A stretch of DNA of 64,000 bases from Aequitasia blattaphilus (lineage in GTDB: Bacteria; Bacillota; Clostridia; Lachnospirales; Lachnospiraceae): assembly GCF_024721305.1 (NCBI RefSeq), contig NZ_JAMXOD010000003.1, positions 124,001 to 188,000 of the forward strand, in the 5' to 3' direction. The translations under genes and the position numbers were made by a program. A model generated the notes under the pieces. The model did no database searches and was not told where the DNA came from. It was given only the letters and a program-made list of their open reading frames with translations. How positions within the stretch are numbered: the stretch's first letter is position 1; the number at the start of each line of letters is the position of its first letter. Positions 17,224 to 27,028 of this stretch are shown in pieces.

Positions 17224-19540
17224 CTTTTTTCCTTACTGAATACAATGCAATTTTTTCTACTTCATCCATAGTCATTACAGGGATAATTTCCAATCCTCTC
17301 GTAATTTCCTGTGATAGCTCAGACACATCTACCTGGTTATCCTTTGGAATAATAACTGTCTTAATGCCTGCATTCTTTGCTGCTAAGAGCTTCTCTTTTA
17401 ATCCACCAATTGGCAACACTCTGCCTCGTAAGGTAATTTCTCCCGTCATTGCCACATCTGCGCGAACCTTTTTTTCCGTAATCGCTGAAAGTATCGCAGT
17501 TGCCATAGTAATTCCAGCTGAAGGCCCATCCTTTGGAACTGCCCCCTCTGGAATATGAATATGAACGTCGTGAGTCTTAAAGAAATCCTCCGGAATATTC
17601 ATTCGATTTCCTATGGAACGAATATAGCTTATGCCAGCTCTTGCAGATTCTTTCATTACATCACCTAATTGTCCCGTCAAGGATATATCGCCACTTCCTG
17701 GCATAATATTGACTTCAATTTGCAGAGTATCTCCACCCACACTTGTCCATGCCAGACCTCGTACAATACCAACCTCATCTTCTTCATTTGCTGGTTGGAA
17801 TTTATACAATTCTTTCCCGAAATATTTACCTAAGTTCGTCTCCGTAACAGAAATGCTCTTCTTATTTTTCTCCAGCATTTCTTTTGCCGCCTTACGACAC
17901 AGTTCACCGATTTTACGTTCTAATTGCCGTACTCCTGCTTCTTTCGTATAATGACGTATCATCTTCCACAAAGCATTTTTACTGATTGTCAGCTGCTTCG
18001 GAGTAAACCCATGACGTTTTAGCTGTTTTGGAATCAGATGTTCTGTGGCAATATGCATCTTTTCGTTTTCTGTATAGCTGCTAATTTCAATAACCTCCAT
18101 ACGATCCAACAAAGGTCTGGGAATCGTCTGCAGAGTATTGGCTGTTGTGATAAAGAGTACTTCCGACAAATCCAAAGGCACTTCCAAATAATGATCTCGG
18201 AAAGCTCTGTTTTGTTCACTGTCTAACACTTCCAAAAGTGCCGAGAAAGTATCTCCTTTATAATCATTACTTACTTTATCAATTTCATCCAACAGCATGA
18301 GGGGATTTTTCACTCCCGCCGACTTTATTCCATTGGCAATTCTACCTGGCATTGCCCCTACATACGTTTTTCTGTGACCACGTATTTCAGCTTCATCTCT
18401 TACTCCGCCTAAAGAAATCCGCACGTATGGCTTTTTCAAAGCACGGCTTAAGGATTTTGCAATCGAAGTTTTTCCGGTTCCTGGCGGTCCTACTAAACAA
18501 AGTATTGGGGCATTCCCTTTATCCGTCAGCGCTCTCACTGCCAAAAACTCCAAAATTCTCTCTTTCACTTTCTCAAGACCATAATGGTCTTCGTCTAATA
18601 CCTGCTTTGCATATACAATATCATTATGCTCTTTCGCTATTTTATTCCAAGGCATTTCCAAAAGAGTTTCTATATAAGTACGTAAAACACCAGATTCTGC
18701 CGGAGAATTCATACTACTCCTAAATCGCTTAATTTCCTTAAAAAGCTTCTCCTTTACCTCTTCTGATGCATCTAATTTTTTTGCTTCTTCTTGAAATTCA
18801 TCTGCATCATTTAATGTGGTATCATCCCCTAATTCCTCTCGGATTAGTTTGATTTGCTCACGTAAAAGATATTCTCTTTGATTTTTGTCAACTCTTTCTC
18901 TTACCTTGTTTTGAATTTCTTCTTTAATGTTTTGGATTTGAATCTCGTTATACAACAATTGGGAAACAAGCTCATAGCGCTTCACAACATTATTTTCTTC
19001 TAAAATATTTTGAGCTTCTACCAGAGAAAATGGTACATTTGCAGCAATTTCATCAATCGTTTTTGCAAAATCACCAATTTCTTCCACCTGAATAATTAGC
19101 TCTTTTGAAACCTTAGGATTTTTCGAGAGATACTCTCTGTAGATATCTAAAAGCCCTCTCCGCATTGCCTCTGTGTCCAGGGGTGACTCTCCTACTTCAT
19201 CCGAAATTGGTTGGAGTACCACCTTGAAAAAAGGCTCTCTGTCTAGGATTTCCTCTATTTTTGCTCTTTCCTCCCCAGCAACCAGCACACGGCTGATTTT
19301 ATTGGGAAGCTTAATAATCTGCTTAATTGTGGCAACACAGCCAACAGTGAACACATCTTCTATCTCAGGCTCTTCCACTTCAATCGATTTTTGCGCTGTT
19401 AAAAAAATCTTCTGTCCTTTTTCCATCGATTCATTTATAGCCTGTAAGGACTTCTCTCTGCTGACATCAAAATGGATTACCATCTCAGGCAAAACCGTCA
19501 TTCCTCTTAAGGGAATCATAGGTAATACTATTCTTTCCAT
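17213..19540 (-). CDS. lon: ATP-dependent Lon protease
   Basis: A 775-residue cytosolic AAA+ protease. It has the N-terminal substrate-binding domain (IPLRGMTVLPEMVIHFDVSR), a coiled-coil linker, an AAA domain with Walker [10 protein letters not shown] and Walker B LMLLDEID, sensor region ADVAMTGEITLRGRV, and the protease domain with the catalytic Ser in KDGPSAGIT and Lys in GLKEKLLAA. Length is normal for LonA. An in-frame stop lies three codons before the ATG, which fixes the start; the likely ribosome site GGAG is rather distant (about 12 bases). Confidence 0.97.
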   Translation of the reverse strand: MERIVLPMIPLRGMTVLPEMVIHFDVSREKSLQAINESMEKGQKIFLTAQKSIEVEEPEIEDVFTVGCVATIKQIIKLPNKISRVLVAGEERAKIEEILDREPFFKVVLQPISDEVGESPLDTEAMRRGLLDIYREYLSKNPKVSKELIIQVEEIGDFAKTIDEIAANVPFSLVEAQNILEENNVVKRYELVSQLLYNEIQIQNIKEEIQNKVRERVDKNQREYLLREQIKLIREELGDDTTLNDADEFQEEAKKLDASEEVKEKLFKEIKRFRSSMNSPAESGVLRTYIETLLEMPWNKIAKEHNDIVYAKQVLDEDHYGLEKVKERILEFLAVRALTDKGNAPILCLVGPPGTGKTSIAKSLSRALKKPYVRISLGGVRDEAEIRGHRKTYVGAMPGRIANGIKSAGVKNPLMLLDEIDKVSNDYKGDTFSALLEVLDSEQNRAFRDHYLEVPLDLSEVLFITTANTLQTIPRPLLDRMEVIEISSYTENEKMHIATEHLIPKQLKRHGFTPKQLTISKNALWKMIRHYTKEAGVRQLERKIGELCRKAAKEMLEKNKKSISVTETNLGKYFGKELYKFQPANEEDEVGIVRGLAWTSVGGDTLQIEVNIMPGSGDISLTGQLGDVMKESARAGISYIRSIGNRMNIPEDFFKTHDVHIHIPEGAVPKDGPSAGITMATAILSAITEKKVRADVAMTGEITLRGRVLPIGGLKEKLLAAKNAGIKTVIIPKDNQVDVSELSQEITRGLEIIPVMTMDEVEKIALYSVRKKDDN

Positions 19541-19587
19541 TTTTGGTCATCACTCCTCTCAAAATAAACTTTATGAAGTATTAAATA

Positions 19588-19618
19588 AAGAGGTGTCGCA
19601 TTTACACGACACCCTCTT
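19588..19618 (-). terminator. Hairpin between clpX and lon
   Basis: On the minus strand AAGAGGGTGTCG pairs with CGACACCTCTT with one bulged base. The bases after it are AT-rich but not a clean T-run, so it may reduce rather than stop transcription from clpX into lon. Confidence 0.5.
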
Positions 19619-19632
19619 ATAGTTTTTCTTTT

Positions 19633-20892
19633 TTATGCACTCTCAGAATCCAAATCCTCGTGTTCCAAAATAGGCTCGGCTTTTCCTTTGACTGCTTCTT
19701 TTGTAATATGGCAAACCCTTAGTGTATCGTCTGAGGGAGCCTCATACATGATATCCAGCATTACATTTTCGATAATTGCACGCAGGCCTCTGGCTCCTGT
19801 CCGTCTTTTCCGTGAAATTTCCGCAATTTCACGTAACGCACCATCATCAAATATCAGCTCTACACCATCTAATTCCAGTAGCTTTTCATACTGCTTTACC
19901 AATGCATTCTTTGGCTCCGAAAGAATTTTTACCAGCTCATCTTCCGTCAACATCGAAAGGGATACATTAACCGGAACACGACCGACTAACTCTGGAATCA
20001 AACCATATTTCACCAAGTCTTGAGGTAATATCTGGTTTAATACTGCATCTGTATCCACCACTTTTTTCTGAATACCTTCTGAACCAAAACCAATTGATTT
20101 TTTATCAATTCGATTTTCAATTATTTTGTCTATCCCTTCAAAGGCACCACCACATATAAAAAGTATATTCGTTGTATCAATTTGAATCAGCTCCTGATGG
20201 GGATGCTTTCTACCACCCTGGGGCGGCACATTTGCCACAGTGCCTTCAATAATTTTTAGCAAAGCCTGCTGAACGCCTTCTCCTGAGACATCCCTTGTAA
20301 TAGAAGGATTTTCTGATTTTCTGGTTATTTTATCAATTTCATCAATATAAATAATTCCATATTCAGCCTTCTCAATGTCTCCATCTGCTGACTGAATAAT
20401 TTTTAGAAGAATATTTTCTACATCTTCTCCCACGTAACCAGCTTCCGTAAGGGCAGTTGCATCTGCAATCGCAAAAGGTACATTCAGTACCTTTGCTAAT
20501 GTCTGAGCCAAAAGTGTTTTTCCAGAGCCTGTAGGTCCAAGCATAAGTATATTACTCTTCCCTAATTCCACTCCCAAATCCTTTTCAGACATAATTCTTT
20601 TGTAATGGTTGTATACCGCAACAGATAAAACTTTTTTTGCTTGATCCTGACCTACTACATATTCGTCCAGGAATCTTTTGATTTGTTCCGGTTTTAATAA
20701 GTTGATTTCTGAGAAAGGATTCCAGCGCTGCTTTTGATCAAATTCCAGTTCTTCTTCTATTATTTCCGAACATACGTCAATACATTCATCGCATATGTAT
20801 GCCCCGTTTGGTCCTGCAATAAGCTTTCTCACCTGAGATTGGGTCTTATTACAAAATGAACACCTCACCTGATCATCATTTTTCCCTGGCAT
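19633..20892 (-). CDS. clpX: ClpX, ATP-binding unfoldase subunit of the ClpXP protease
   Basis: A 419-residue AAA+ protein. The N-terminal zinc-binding domain carries two Cys pairs (CSFCNK and CDECIDVC), followed by Walker [13 protein letters not shown], Walker B IIYIDEID, and the pore-loop region [15 protein letters not shown]. The IGFGSEG motif that docks on ClpP is present. It unfolds tagged proteins and feeds them to ClpP, whose gene lies 33 bases upstream in the same direction. Confidence 0.97.
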   Translation of the reverse strand: MPGKNDDQVRCSFCNKTQSQVRKLIAGPNGAYICDECIDVCSEIIEEELEFDQKQRWNPFSEINLLKPEQIKRFLDEYVVGQDQAKKVLSVAVYNHYKRIMSEKDLGVELGKSNILMLGPTGSGKTLLAQTLAKVLNVPFAIADATALTEAGYVGEDVENILLKIIQSADGDIEKAEYGIIYIDEIDKITRKSENPSITRDVSGEGVQQALLKIIEGTVANVPPQGGRKHPHQELIQIDTTNILFICGGAFEGIDKIIENRIDKKSIGFGSEGIQKKVVDTDAVLNQILPQDLVKYGLIPELVGRVPVNVSLSMLTEDELVKILSEPKNALVKQYEKLLELDGVELIFDDGALREIAEISRKRRTGARGLRAIIENVMLDIMYEAPSDDTLRVCHITKEAVKGKAEPILEHEDLDSESA

Positions 20893-20925
20893 ATATTTCT
20901 ACCTCATTTCATATCCATGGTGACC

Positions 20926-21507
20926 TTATCTATTTGTAATTATCTCATCAATAAGGCCATAATTTTTTGCTTCTTCAGCAGACATAAAGTTATCTCTTTC
21001 GGTATCCGCCTTTACTACATCTATTGGCTGTCCTGTGTTTGCCGCCAAAATTTCATTCAATTTTTGTTTGGTTCTCAGTATATGATTTGCTGTAATCTCA
21101 ATGTCAGTCGCTTGCCCCTGTGCACCACCAGATGGCTGATGAATCATAATCTCCGCATTAGGAAGGGCTAATCTCTTACCCTTGGTTCCACCTGCAAGCA
21201 AAAACGCACCCATACTTGCTGCCATACCAATACAAATCGTTCTTACATCACATTTAATATACTGCATTGTATCGTAAATGGCCATTCCAGCTGTTACGGA
21301 TCCTCCAGGACTGTTAATATAAATATGAATTTCTTTTTCTGGATCCTCTGCCTCCAAAAACAGAAGCTGAGCTACAACAACACTTGCTGATACATCATTC
21401 ACCTCTTCACCCAGGAAAATGATTCTGTCCTTCAGCAGCCGCGAATAAATATCATAGGAACGTTCTCCCCGACTTGTTTGTTCTATTACATAAGGTACTA
21501 AACTCAT
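20926..21507 (-). CDS. clpP: ClpP, proteolytic subunit of Clp protease
   Basis: A 193-residue serine protease subunit of normal length. The catalytic triad is visible: Ser in [11 protein letters not shown], His in MIHQPSGG, and Asp in the [12 protein letters not shown] region. The oligomerisation and hydrophobic-pocket segments ([13 protein letters not shown]) are intact. It assembles as a tetradecameric chamber and partners with ClpX. It follows tig by 25 bases with a clear AGGAGG ribosome site. Confidence 0.97.
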   Translation of the reverse strand: MSLVPYVIEQTSRGERSYDIYSRLLKDRIIFLGEEVNDVSASVVVAQLLFLEAEDPEKEIHIYINSPGGSVTAGMAIYDTMQYIKCDVRTICIGMAASMGAFLLAGGTKGKRLALPNAEIMIHQPSGGAQGQATDIEITANHILRTKQKLNEILAANTGQPIDVVKADTERDNFMSAEEAKNYGLIDEIITNR

Positions 21508-21532
21508 AGGACATTACCTCCTTTTGAAAATG

Positions 21533-22816
21533 TTACTCAATTACTGCGTTGTCAATCAGGAATGTAACTGCTTCCTGTACAGCTATATCTTCTTTCATTT
21601 GTTCCTTTTCAGAATCGCCGATTAATTCTTTTAACTTATCTGCTTCCATCTGATATGCTTCTGCCATCTTTCCAATTTCTTCATCCATCTTTTCTTCACT
21701 TACTGCGATGTTTTCTTCTACTGCAATGGCCTCTAATACAATTCTTGTCTCAATTCTTTTAATTGCCTGAGGTTTTAAATCTTCCAGCATCTTCTCAGCT
21801 GTCATACCAGTAAACTGGAAATATTGTTCCATAGAAAGTCCCTGGGACTGAATTCTCTGTGAAAATTCGTCTGACATCTGCATTGTATGTGTCTCAATCA
21901 TAGCCTCTGGAATTTCAAAGCTCGCATTTGCTACTGCTAATTCTACTACTTCATCTTCCTGCTTAGATTTTCCTTCTTTTTCTTTTGTTTCTGTCATTTG
22001 TTTCTTTAAATCTTCTTTATACTCAGCTAAAGTATCAAACTCTGAAACTTCTGATGCAAACTCATCATTTATCTCTGGAAGCTCTTTTGCTTTTATTTCA
22101 TGGATTTTACACTTAAATACAGCCGCTTTTCCCTTTAACTCTTCTGCTTGATAATCTTCTGGGAAAGTTACATTAACATCTGTCTCTTCACCTGTTGATT
22201 TACCAATAAGCTGCTCTTCAAATCCTGGAATGAAAGAACCTGATCCGATTACCAAAGGATAGTTTTCTCCTTTTCCACCTTCAAATGCAACACCATCTAC
22301 AAAACCTTCGAAATCAATAATTACTTCGTCTTGATCTTCCACTGGTCTGTCCACAACAACACTTCTTGCATTCTTCTTTGCTTCTTCTTTAATCTTTTCG
22401 TCAACTTCTTCCTCTGTTACCTCTGTATCTACCTTGGCAATTTTCAAGCCTTTATATTCTCCTAAAGTCACCTCAGGTTTTACTGCAACAGAAGCAGTGA
22501 AAATAAATGGTTTTCCCTTTTCAAGTTGAACCACATCAATTTCTGGTCTGGATACAATGTCTAATTCACTCTCATCATACGCCTTTGCATAAGACTCGGA
22601 AATCAATTCGTTTGCTGCATCATCATAGAAAACTTCTGGTCCATACATCTTCTCAATCATCTGACGTGGAACTTTTCCCTTACGGAAGCCTGGCATGTTA
22701 ATCTGACCTCTTTGTTTTTTATATGCACCTTCAAGGGCTTTTTCCAATTCCTCTGCTGAAACTTCAATCGTCAGCTTCGCCATATTATTCTCTAATTTTT
22801 CTACTTGTAAGCTCAT
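21533..22816 (-). CDS. tig: Trigger factor (ribosome-associated chaperone and prolyl isomerase)
   Basis: A 427-residue protein with the ribosome-binding domain bearing the signature GFRKGKVPRQMIEK (about residues 43-56), a central FKBP-type domain (DQDEVIIDFEGFVDGVAFEGG, then SFIPGFEEQLIG) and an acidic helical C-terminal domain. It binds nascent chains at the ribosome exit. It is the first gene of the tig-clpP-clpX block, with an AGGAGG ribosome site. A small hairpin (TTCTGCT/AGCAGAA, 22838-22858) lies in the leader. Confidence 0.96.
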   Translation of the reverse strand: MSLQVEKLENNMAKLTIEVSAEELEKALEGAYKKQRGQINMPGFRKGKVPRQMIEKMYGPEVFYDDAANELISESYAKAYDESELDIVSRPEIDVVQLEKGKPFIFTASVAVKPEVTLGEYKGLKIAKVDTEVTEEEVDEKIKEEAKKNARSVVVDRPVEDQDEVIIDFEGFVDGVAFEGGKGENYPLVIGSGSFIPGFEEQLIGKSTGEETDVNVTFPEDYQAEELKGKAAVFKCKIHEIKAKELPEINDEFASEVSEFDTLAEYKEDLKKQMTETKEKEGKSKQEDEVVELAVANASFEIPEAMIETHTMQMSDEFSQRIQSQGLSMEQYFQFTGMTAEKMLEDLKPQAIKRIETRIVLEAIAVEENIAVSEEKMDEEIGKMAEAYQMEADKLKELIGDSEKEQMKEDIAVQEAVTFLIDNAVIE

Positions 22817-22869
22817 TACAATTTCCTCCTATTTTTATTCTGCTTCAGTTTAGCAGAACTAACCTTATA

Positions 22870-22899
22870 ATTGTAGCACATTTTTACGCTAATTGCCAG
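22870..22899 (-). promoter_or_regulatory. Possible promoter of tig
   Basis: On the minus strand CTGGCA (22899-22894), 18-base spacer, TACAAT (22875-22870), overlapping the end of the upstream lipoprotein gene. The -35 match is weak. Confidence 0.4.
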
Positions 22900-23566
22900 T
22901 AATCAGTTCATCCAATTTCAAAATTTTCACAACTAATTCACTTAAATCTTGTTCCTCTATTTCATATTTCCCATCGTCATTCTTATGAACCCTTAGATTC
23001 ACCTCTTCTGTTTCACTATACTCACTATTTGAGGCAGCAATCTTCAGCAGCTCCAAGGACCGATATAGTATTTCTCTCTGAATCTGTTCTTCTTTCTCTT
23101 CTTGATTCTCAGAATAGAAACCCGACTCAATTTTTTCTTGCATCTTCTTACTGTCTGCCGCCAATTCCTCATTGTATCGAACAAACACATCCTGAGGAGT
23201 AATCTCTACCGTCACCTCATATTGATTTTCATCTATCTTTTTTCCTGTTTTTACATGGTAGCGCATGGTTTGAAATATCTTTTTTATTTCTTTTCCAAAA
23301 AGCTCTCTATACTCATCATCTGCATCCAATCCTGAGGCAATGTAATCCTCAACAAACTGTGTCACAAACAATTCGTAAGTCTCTTCCAAATCTTCTTTCT
23401 CTACATCTTCTTCTACTTGCAGTGCTTTCGTCCCATCTCCCTGAAAGGATAAATCTAAAATTGCTTCTACATATTCCAACGAGTTAAAGGAGCTTTTACA
23501 TCCGCCTAATGAAAACATAGCACAAATTAGAAAAAAAGCAATGCTTTTCTTAATAAACAATTTCAT
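22889..23566 (-). CDS. Lipoprotein of unknown function
   Basis: A 225-residue protein from the ATG at 23566, chosen because AAGGA lies 9 bases upstream and because it puts a classical lipoprotein signal at the very start (MKLFIKK, hydrophobic core, lipobox LGGC). A longer form from 23596 would add only basic residues. The mature part is acidic and mostly helical, with DDEYRELFGKEIKKIF and a later segment RYNEELAADSKKMQE. Similar small secreted lipoproteins occur in Lachnospiraceae without known function. It overlaps the DJ-1 gene by 17 bases and probably shares its transcript. Confidence 0.75.
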   Translation of the reverse strand: MKLFIKKSIAFFLICAMFSLGGCKSSFNSLEYVEAILDLSFQGDGTKALQVEEDVEKEDLEETYELFVTQFVEDYIASGLDADDEYRELFGKEIKKIFQTMRYHVKTGKKIDENQYEVTVEITPQDVFVRYNEELAADSKKMQEKIESGFYSENQEEKEEQIQREILYRSLELLKIAASNSEYSETEEVNLRVHKNDDGKYEIEEQDLSELVVKILKLDELITGN

Positions 23567-24095
23567 TGGCAATTTCCTTCGCCTTTTCATCATCAATCAG
23601 CTCTTCTATAAGCTTCAACGAAAACTCCAGAGCAGTACCTACCCCTTTGCTCGTTATGATTTTTCCATCTACTACCACATTTTTATCAGATAATACAGCT
23701 CCTTGTAAGTCTCCCTCCAAACCTGGATAACATGTAGCCTGCCGACCTTTTAAAAGTCCCATCTTCCCAAGAATCGTCGGTGCAGCGCAAATAGCCGCAA
23801 TCAATTGCTCACTCTCAATCGCCTTCAACAAAACACTTTTGACACCAGCATGAGCCTCCAGTCGCTTTGTTCCCGGTCCGCCTCCTGGTAAAATAATCAT
23901 ATCGAACTCTTCAAAGTTCACTTCGTCAAATAAGTCCTCCGTCACCACATTGATTCCGTGGGCTCCATTCACTGTATACTCTTCTTCAACAGAGACCGTA
24001 TCAACATACACCTTTGCTCTGCGTAATAAATCCACCGCACTTAATGCTTCAATTTCTTCAAATCCATTTACCAGCAATACACACGCTTTCTTCAT
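23550..24095 (-). CDS. DJ-1/PfpI family protein (YajL-like)
   Basis: A 181-residue class I glutamine-amidotransferase-like protein. The nucleophile elbow AAICAAPTILG carries the reactive Cys (about residue 102), and the conserved Glu lies early in NGFEEIEALSAVD. The family includes protein deglycases, chaperones and redox sensors; the exact role is not decided by sequence. The AAGGAGG ribosome site is strong. It is divergent from the CYTH gene. Confidence 0.92.
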   Translation of the reverse strand: MKKACVLLVNGFEEIEALSAVDLLRRAKVYVDTVSVEEEYTVNGAHGINVVTEDLFDEVNFEEFDMIILPGGGPGTKRLEAHAGVKSVLLKAIESEQLIAAICAAPTILGKMGLLKGRQATCYPGLEGDLQGAVLSDKNVVVDGKIITSKGVGTALEFSLKLIEELIDDEKAKEIANEIVY

Positions 24096-24114
24096 GATTA
24101 CCTCCTTAAACTAA

Positions 24115-24143
24115 TTTACTTTTCTCCGGGATTATCCTATAAT
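24115..24143 (+). promoter_or_regulatory. Promoter of the CYTH gene
   Basis: TTTACT (24115-24120), 17-base spacer, TATAAT (24138-24143). Because the -10 element covers the upstream in-frame ATG at 24142, translation must begin at the next one, 24169. Confidence 0.7.
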
Positions 24144-24168
24144 GAAAAACAAAAACGGAGAAACTTTT

Positions 24169-24609
24169 ATGGAAATCGAACGGAAATATATAATCACCAA
24201 AAAACCAGAACTATTATCATCCTATCCTTGCAAATCTCTTTGCCAGGCTTACTTAAATACCGAACCTGTGATCCGCATACGAAAAGAGGATGACACCTAT
24301 GTTCTAACTTATAAATCCAAAGGACTTATGGTAAGAGAAGAATACAATCTTCCCCTCGACAAAGCTTCCTTTGAACATCTTTTAAAAAAGGCCGATGGCC
24401 GCATCATAACCAAGGACCGTTTTTTGATTCCGTATCAAACCTACACAATTGAATTGGATGTATTTAAAGGTGATTTAGCGCCTCTCCTTTTAGCTGAAGT
24501 TGAATTTCCCAACACGGAAGAAGCAAATCAATTCTCGCCACCCGATTGGTTCGGCGAAGAAGTAACCTTAAATCCCAAATTTCAAAACAGCTATTTATCC
24601 AAAAAATGA
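24169..24609 (+). CDS. CYTH-domain protein (triphosphate tunnel enzyme family)
   Basis: A 146-residue protein beginning with the ExExK motif (MEIERKYII) that defines CYTH domains. Basic and acidic strand motifs follow (VIRIRKEDDTYVLTYKSKG, REEYNLPL, TIELDVF, AEVEF), as expected for the beta-barrel tunnel that binds tripolyphosphate or nucleotide triphosphates with metal. Bacterial members are usually inorganic triphosphatases; adenylate cyclase activity is less likely. The start at 24169 is set by GGAG 8 bases upstream and by the promoter position. Its 3' end overlaps the convergent apgM gene by 19 bases. Confidence 0.88.
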   Translation: MEIERKYIITKKPELLSSYPCKSLCQAYLNTEPVIRIRKEDDTYVLTYKSKGLMVREEYNLPLDKASFEHLLKKADGRIITKDRFLIPYQTYTIELDVFKGDLAPLLLAEVEFPNTEEANQFSPPDWFGEEVTLNPKFQNSYLSKK

Positions 24610-25790
24610 CCCATTAATTGATACCCTTCGTCAAAAAATATTCCCGTATCTTTCGCCATTTTTTCATTGAACCCTTCCACACCCTTTTCTTCTTTTGTGC
24701 TGTCATAAATCATAAAAGGCACAGGATTGGATGTATGTGTCCGCAGATGAGTAGGGGTTGGATGATCCGGGAGAATCATTATCTTATAGTCTACCTTCTC
24801 ACAATCAAGCAGCTCTACAAGTGGCTTCAACACTTTCCCATCGATATTTTCAATTGCTTCTATTTTTTCTTTTATCAGGCCTTGGTGCCCCATTTCATCC
24901 GGTGCTTCCACATGAATATAAGCAAAATCATATCCCTCATCAACGAGAGCTCCAAAGGCTGCCTTTGCTTTCCCCTCATAATTTGTATGAAGTCCTCCAT
25001 TTGCCCCTTCCACTTCAATTACCTTCATGGAAGCCCCTGTTGCAATTCCTTTTAGCAAATCCACCGCTGAAATCATAACACCTTTTCTTTTATATTCTTC
25101 TTCAAAAGAAGAGAGCGCCGGCCTTGTACCTGCACCCCAAAACCAAATCGAGTTTGCAGGATTTTTTCCTTCTTCTTTTCTTTTCTGGTTGAGAGGATGA
25201 CCTTCTAAAATCTCATTACTTTTTACCATCATCTCACGTAAAATTTCATCTTTTGGCAGGTAATTTCCTATTTCCTTCGACAGAATGTCGTGAGGAGGCA
25301 TCAGTTCTACCACCTCGCCATTCTTAATCACCAATAAATGACGATAGCTTGTTCCAAGATAGAACTCATATCCATCTCGTTTAAGGTTATCTATAACTGC
25401 TTTCAAAAGAACTTCTGCATCCTGGGTTGAGATTTCTCCTGCACTGTGATCTAAAATAATCTTCTTCTCATAAGGTCCTTCTCCCCTTAACGTAACAAAA
25501 TTCATTCGAAGAGAGACATCTGCATCCTCTAGCTTCGCTCCAATACTCAAGGCTTCCAAAGGCGAACGCCCTGTATAGTACTTTCTGGGATTGTATCCTA
25601 ATACAGCCAAATTCGCCGTATCGCTTCCTGGTGCCATACCCTCTGGCACTGTTCTTGCCATTCCAACCTGGGATACTTTACACAAGCGGTCCATATTTGG
25701 TTTATGGGCCGCTTCCATTGTCGTTTTATTTCCCAGCTCTTCTATAGGCTCTCCTGCCATTCCATCGCTTAATAAAACAATATATTTCAT
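24591..25790 (-). CDS. apgM: Archaeal-type cofactor-independent phosphoglycerate mutase family; possible homoserine kinase
   Basis: A 399-residue alkaline-phosphatase-superfamily protein. It starts with the metal-site motif YIVLLSDGMAGEP, continues with APGSDTANLAVLGYNP (nucleophile Ser) and AYIHVEAPDEMGHQG, and ends with the metal-binding ILPDHPTPTHLRTH. This is the ApgM type, not the GpmI type. In many bacteria such a gene sits next to homoserine dehydrogenase and is predicted to act as an alternative homoserine kinase. Here it starts 11 bases after hom in the same operon, which supports that reading. A glycolytic role remains possible. Confidence 0.85.
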   Translation of the reverse strand: MKYIVLLSDGMAGEPIEELGNKTTMEAAHKPNMDRLCKVSQVGMARTVPEGMAPGSDTANLAVLGYNPRKYYTGRSPLEALSIGAKLEDADVSLRMNFVTLRGEGPYEKKIILDHSAGEISTQDAEVLLKAVIDNLKRDGYEFYLGTSYRHLLVIKNGEVVELMPPHDILSKEIGNYLPKDEILREMMVKSNEILEGHPLNQKRKEEGKNPANSIWFWGAGTRPALSSFEEEYKRKGVMISAVDLLKGIATGASMKVIEVEGANGGLHTNYEGKAKAAFGALVDEGYDFAYIHVEAPDEMGHQGLIKEKIEAIENIDGKVLKPLVELLDCEKVDYKIMILPDHPTPTHLRTHTSNPVPFMIYDSTKEEKGVEGFNEKMAKDTGIFFDEGYQLMGHFLDK

Positions 25791-25801
25791 TACTCATCTC
25801 C

Positions 25802-27028
25802 CTATAAGCTTTCTTCTACTCGAATCATGTGAATAAAATCTGTTCCTAATGCGGCAATTTTTTCTGCACACATACCTTCAGACATCACGTCTGTTATCAC
25901 ACCAAACTCATCGTTTGCTCCCGAAAGACTCTGGATTTTTCCACCAGGGAACATTGCTAAAACATCTGCCTCTTTTGCTTTTCCATCACCTTTTATACGA
26001 AGGAAGAATTTACGTTTCGTGTCCTCATGTTTTTTGAGAGCAAGTTTATTCACATCCCACACCGGCATAATTGTTTTTCCTTTGTTTCTAAGAGCATCTA
26101 CCACATCACCTACAACCGCACTTGCCGTTGGAAGTTTTCCAGCTCCGCTTCCATAAAACATTCCATCACCAAGAGCATTTCCATGGACGAATACACTGTT
26201 AAAGACTCCGTTTACATTATAAAGTGGATGATTTTCGTCAATCAAAAATGGTGCAACCATTGCCTCAAGCCCTGTTTCATCATTTTTACTGATGGCCAAA
26301 AGTTTAATCGTCATTTCCATCTCTTTTGCATATTTCATATCTTCTGTTGTAATCCCTGTAATTCCTTCACAGTAAATGTCATTAAAATCTACAGTTTTGT
26401 TGGTAATTACAGAGGATAGAATTGCGATTTTTCTACATGCATCATGGCCTTCCACATCTGCCTCTGGATTCAATTCAGCAAACCCCTTGTCTTGAGCCTT
26501 TTTCAGAACCTCATTATAGTCTGCACCTTCATAAAACATCTTTGTCATCATGTAATTGGTTGTTCCATTCAAGATACCTGAGATTTCATCTATATGATCC
26601 CCTGTTAAACTTGTATTCAAAGGACGAATAATCGGAATGCCACCACCTACACTGGCCTCAAACAAGAAATTAACATTCTTATCTTTTGCAAGCTGCAAAA
26701 GCTCTGCACCGTATTCTGCAACCAAGGCTTTATTAGATGTAGCAACACTCTTCCCTGCCAATAAACAGCTCTTTACGAACTGGTATGCTGCATTTGTTCC
26801 TCCAATTGTTTCTACAACCACTTCGATTTCTTCGTCGTTTAAAATCGTGTCAAAGTCATGTACAATCATATGCTCAGCTGGATCTCCCGGAAACTCACGC
26901 AAATCCAAAACATATTTTATCTGAATCTCTTCACCTATTCTCTCGCTGATTAAATCCTTGTTTTTTAAGACAACTTCTACTACACCTTGTCCTACTGTTC
27001 CATATCCCATTACTGCTATCTTTTTCAT
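25802..27028 (-). CDS. hom: Homoserine dehydrogenase
   Basis: A 408-residue enzyme reducing aspartate semialdehyde to homoserine in threonine and methionine synthesis. It has the NAD(P)-binding GYGTVGQGVVE, the catalytic-domain signature GGGIPIIRPLNTSL and GILNGTTNYMMTKM, and the conserved GADYNEVLKKAQDKGFAE with ADVEGHDACRK. The C-terminal ~80 residues resemble a shortened ACT-like regulatory region. Its ATG overlaps the prfB stop by 4 bases (ATGA), so it is translated from the secA-prfB transcript. Confidence 0.96.
   Translation of the reverse strand: MKKIAVMGYGTVGQGVVEVVLKNKDLISERIGEEIQIKYVLDLREFPGDPAEHMIVHDFDTILNDEEIEVVVETIGGTNAAYQFVKSCLLAGKSVATSNKALVAEYGAELLQLAKDKNVNFLFEASVGGGIPIIRPLNTSLTGDHIDEISGILNGTTNYMMTKMFYEGADYNEVLKKAQDKGFAELNPEADVEGHDACRKIAILSSVITNKTVDFNDIYCEGITGITTEDMKYAKEMEMTIKLLAISKNDETGLEAMVAPFLIDENHPLYNVNGVFNSVFVHGNALGDGMFYGSGAGKLPTASAVVGDVVDALRNKGKTIMPVWDVNKLALKKHEDTKRKFFLRIKGDGKAKEADVLAMFPGGKIQSLSGANDEFGVITDVMSEGMCAEKIAALGTDFIHMIRVEESL

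Noticed and set aside
19588-19618. Hairpin before lon considered as a CIRCE or other heat-shock operator
   Set aside because: The arms do not match the CIRCE consensus and the hairpin lies just after the clpX stop, as a terminator would.
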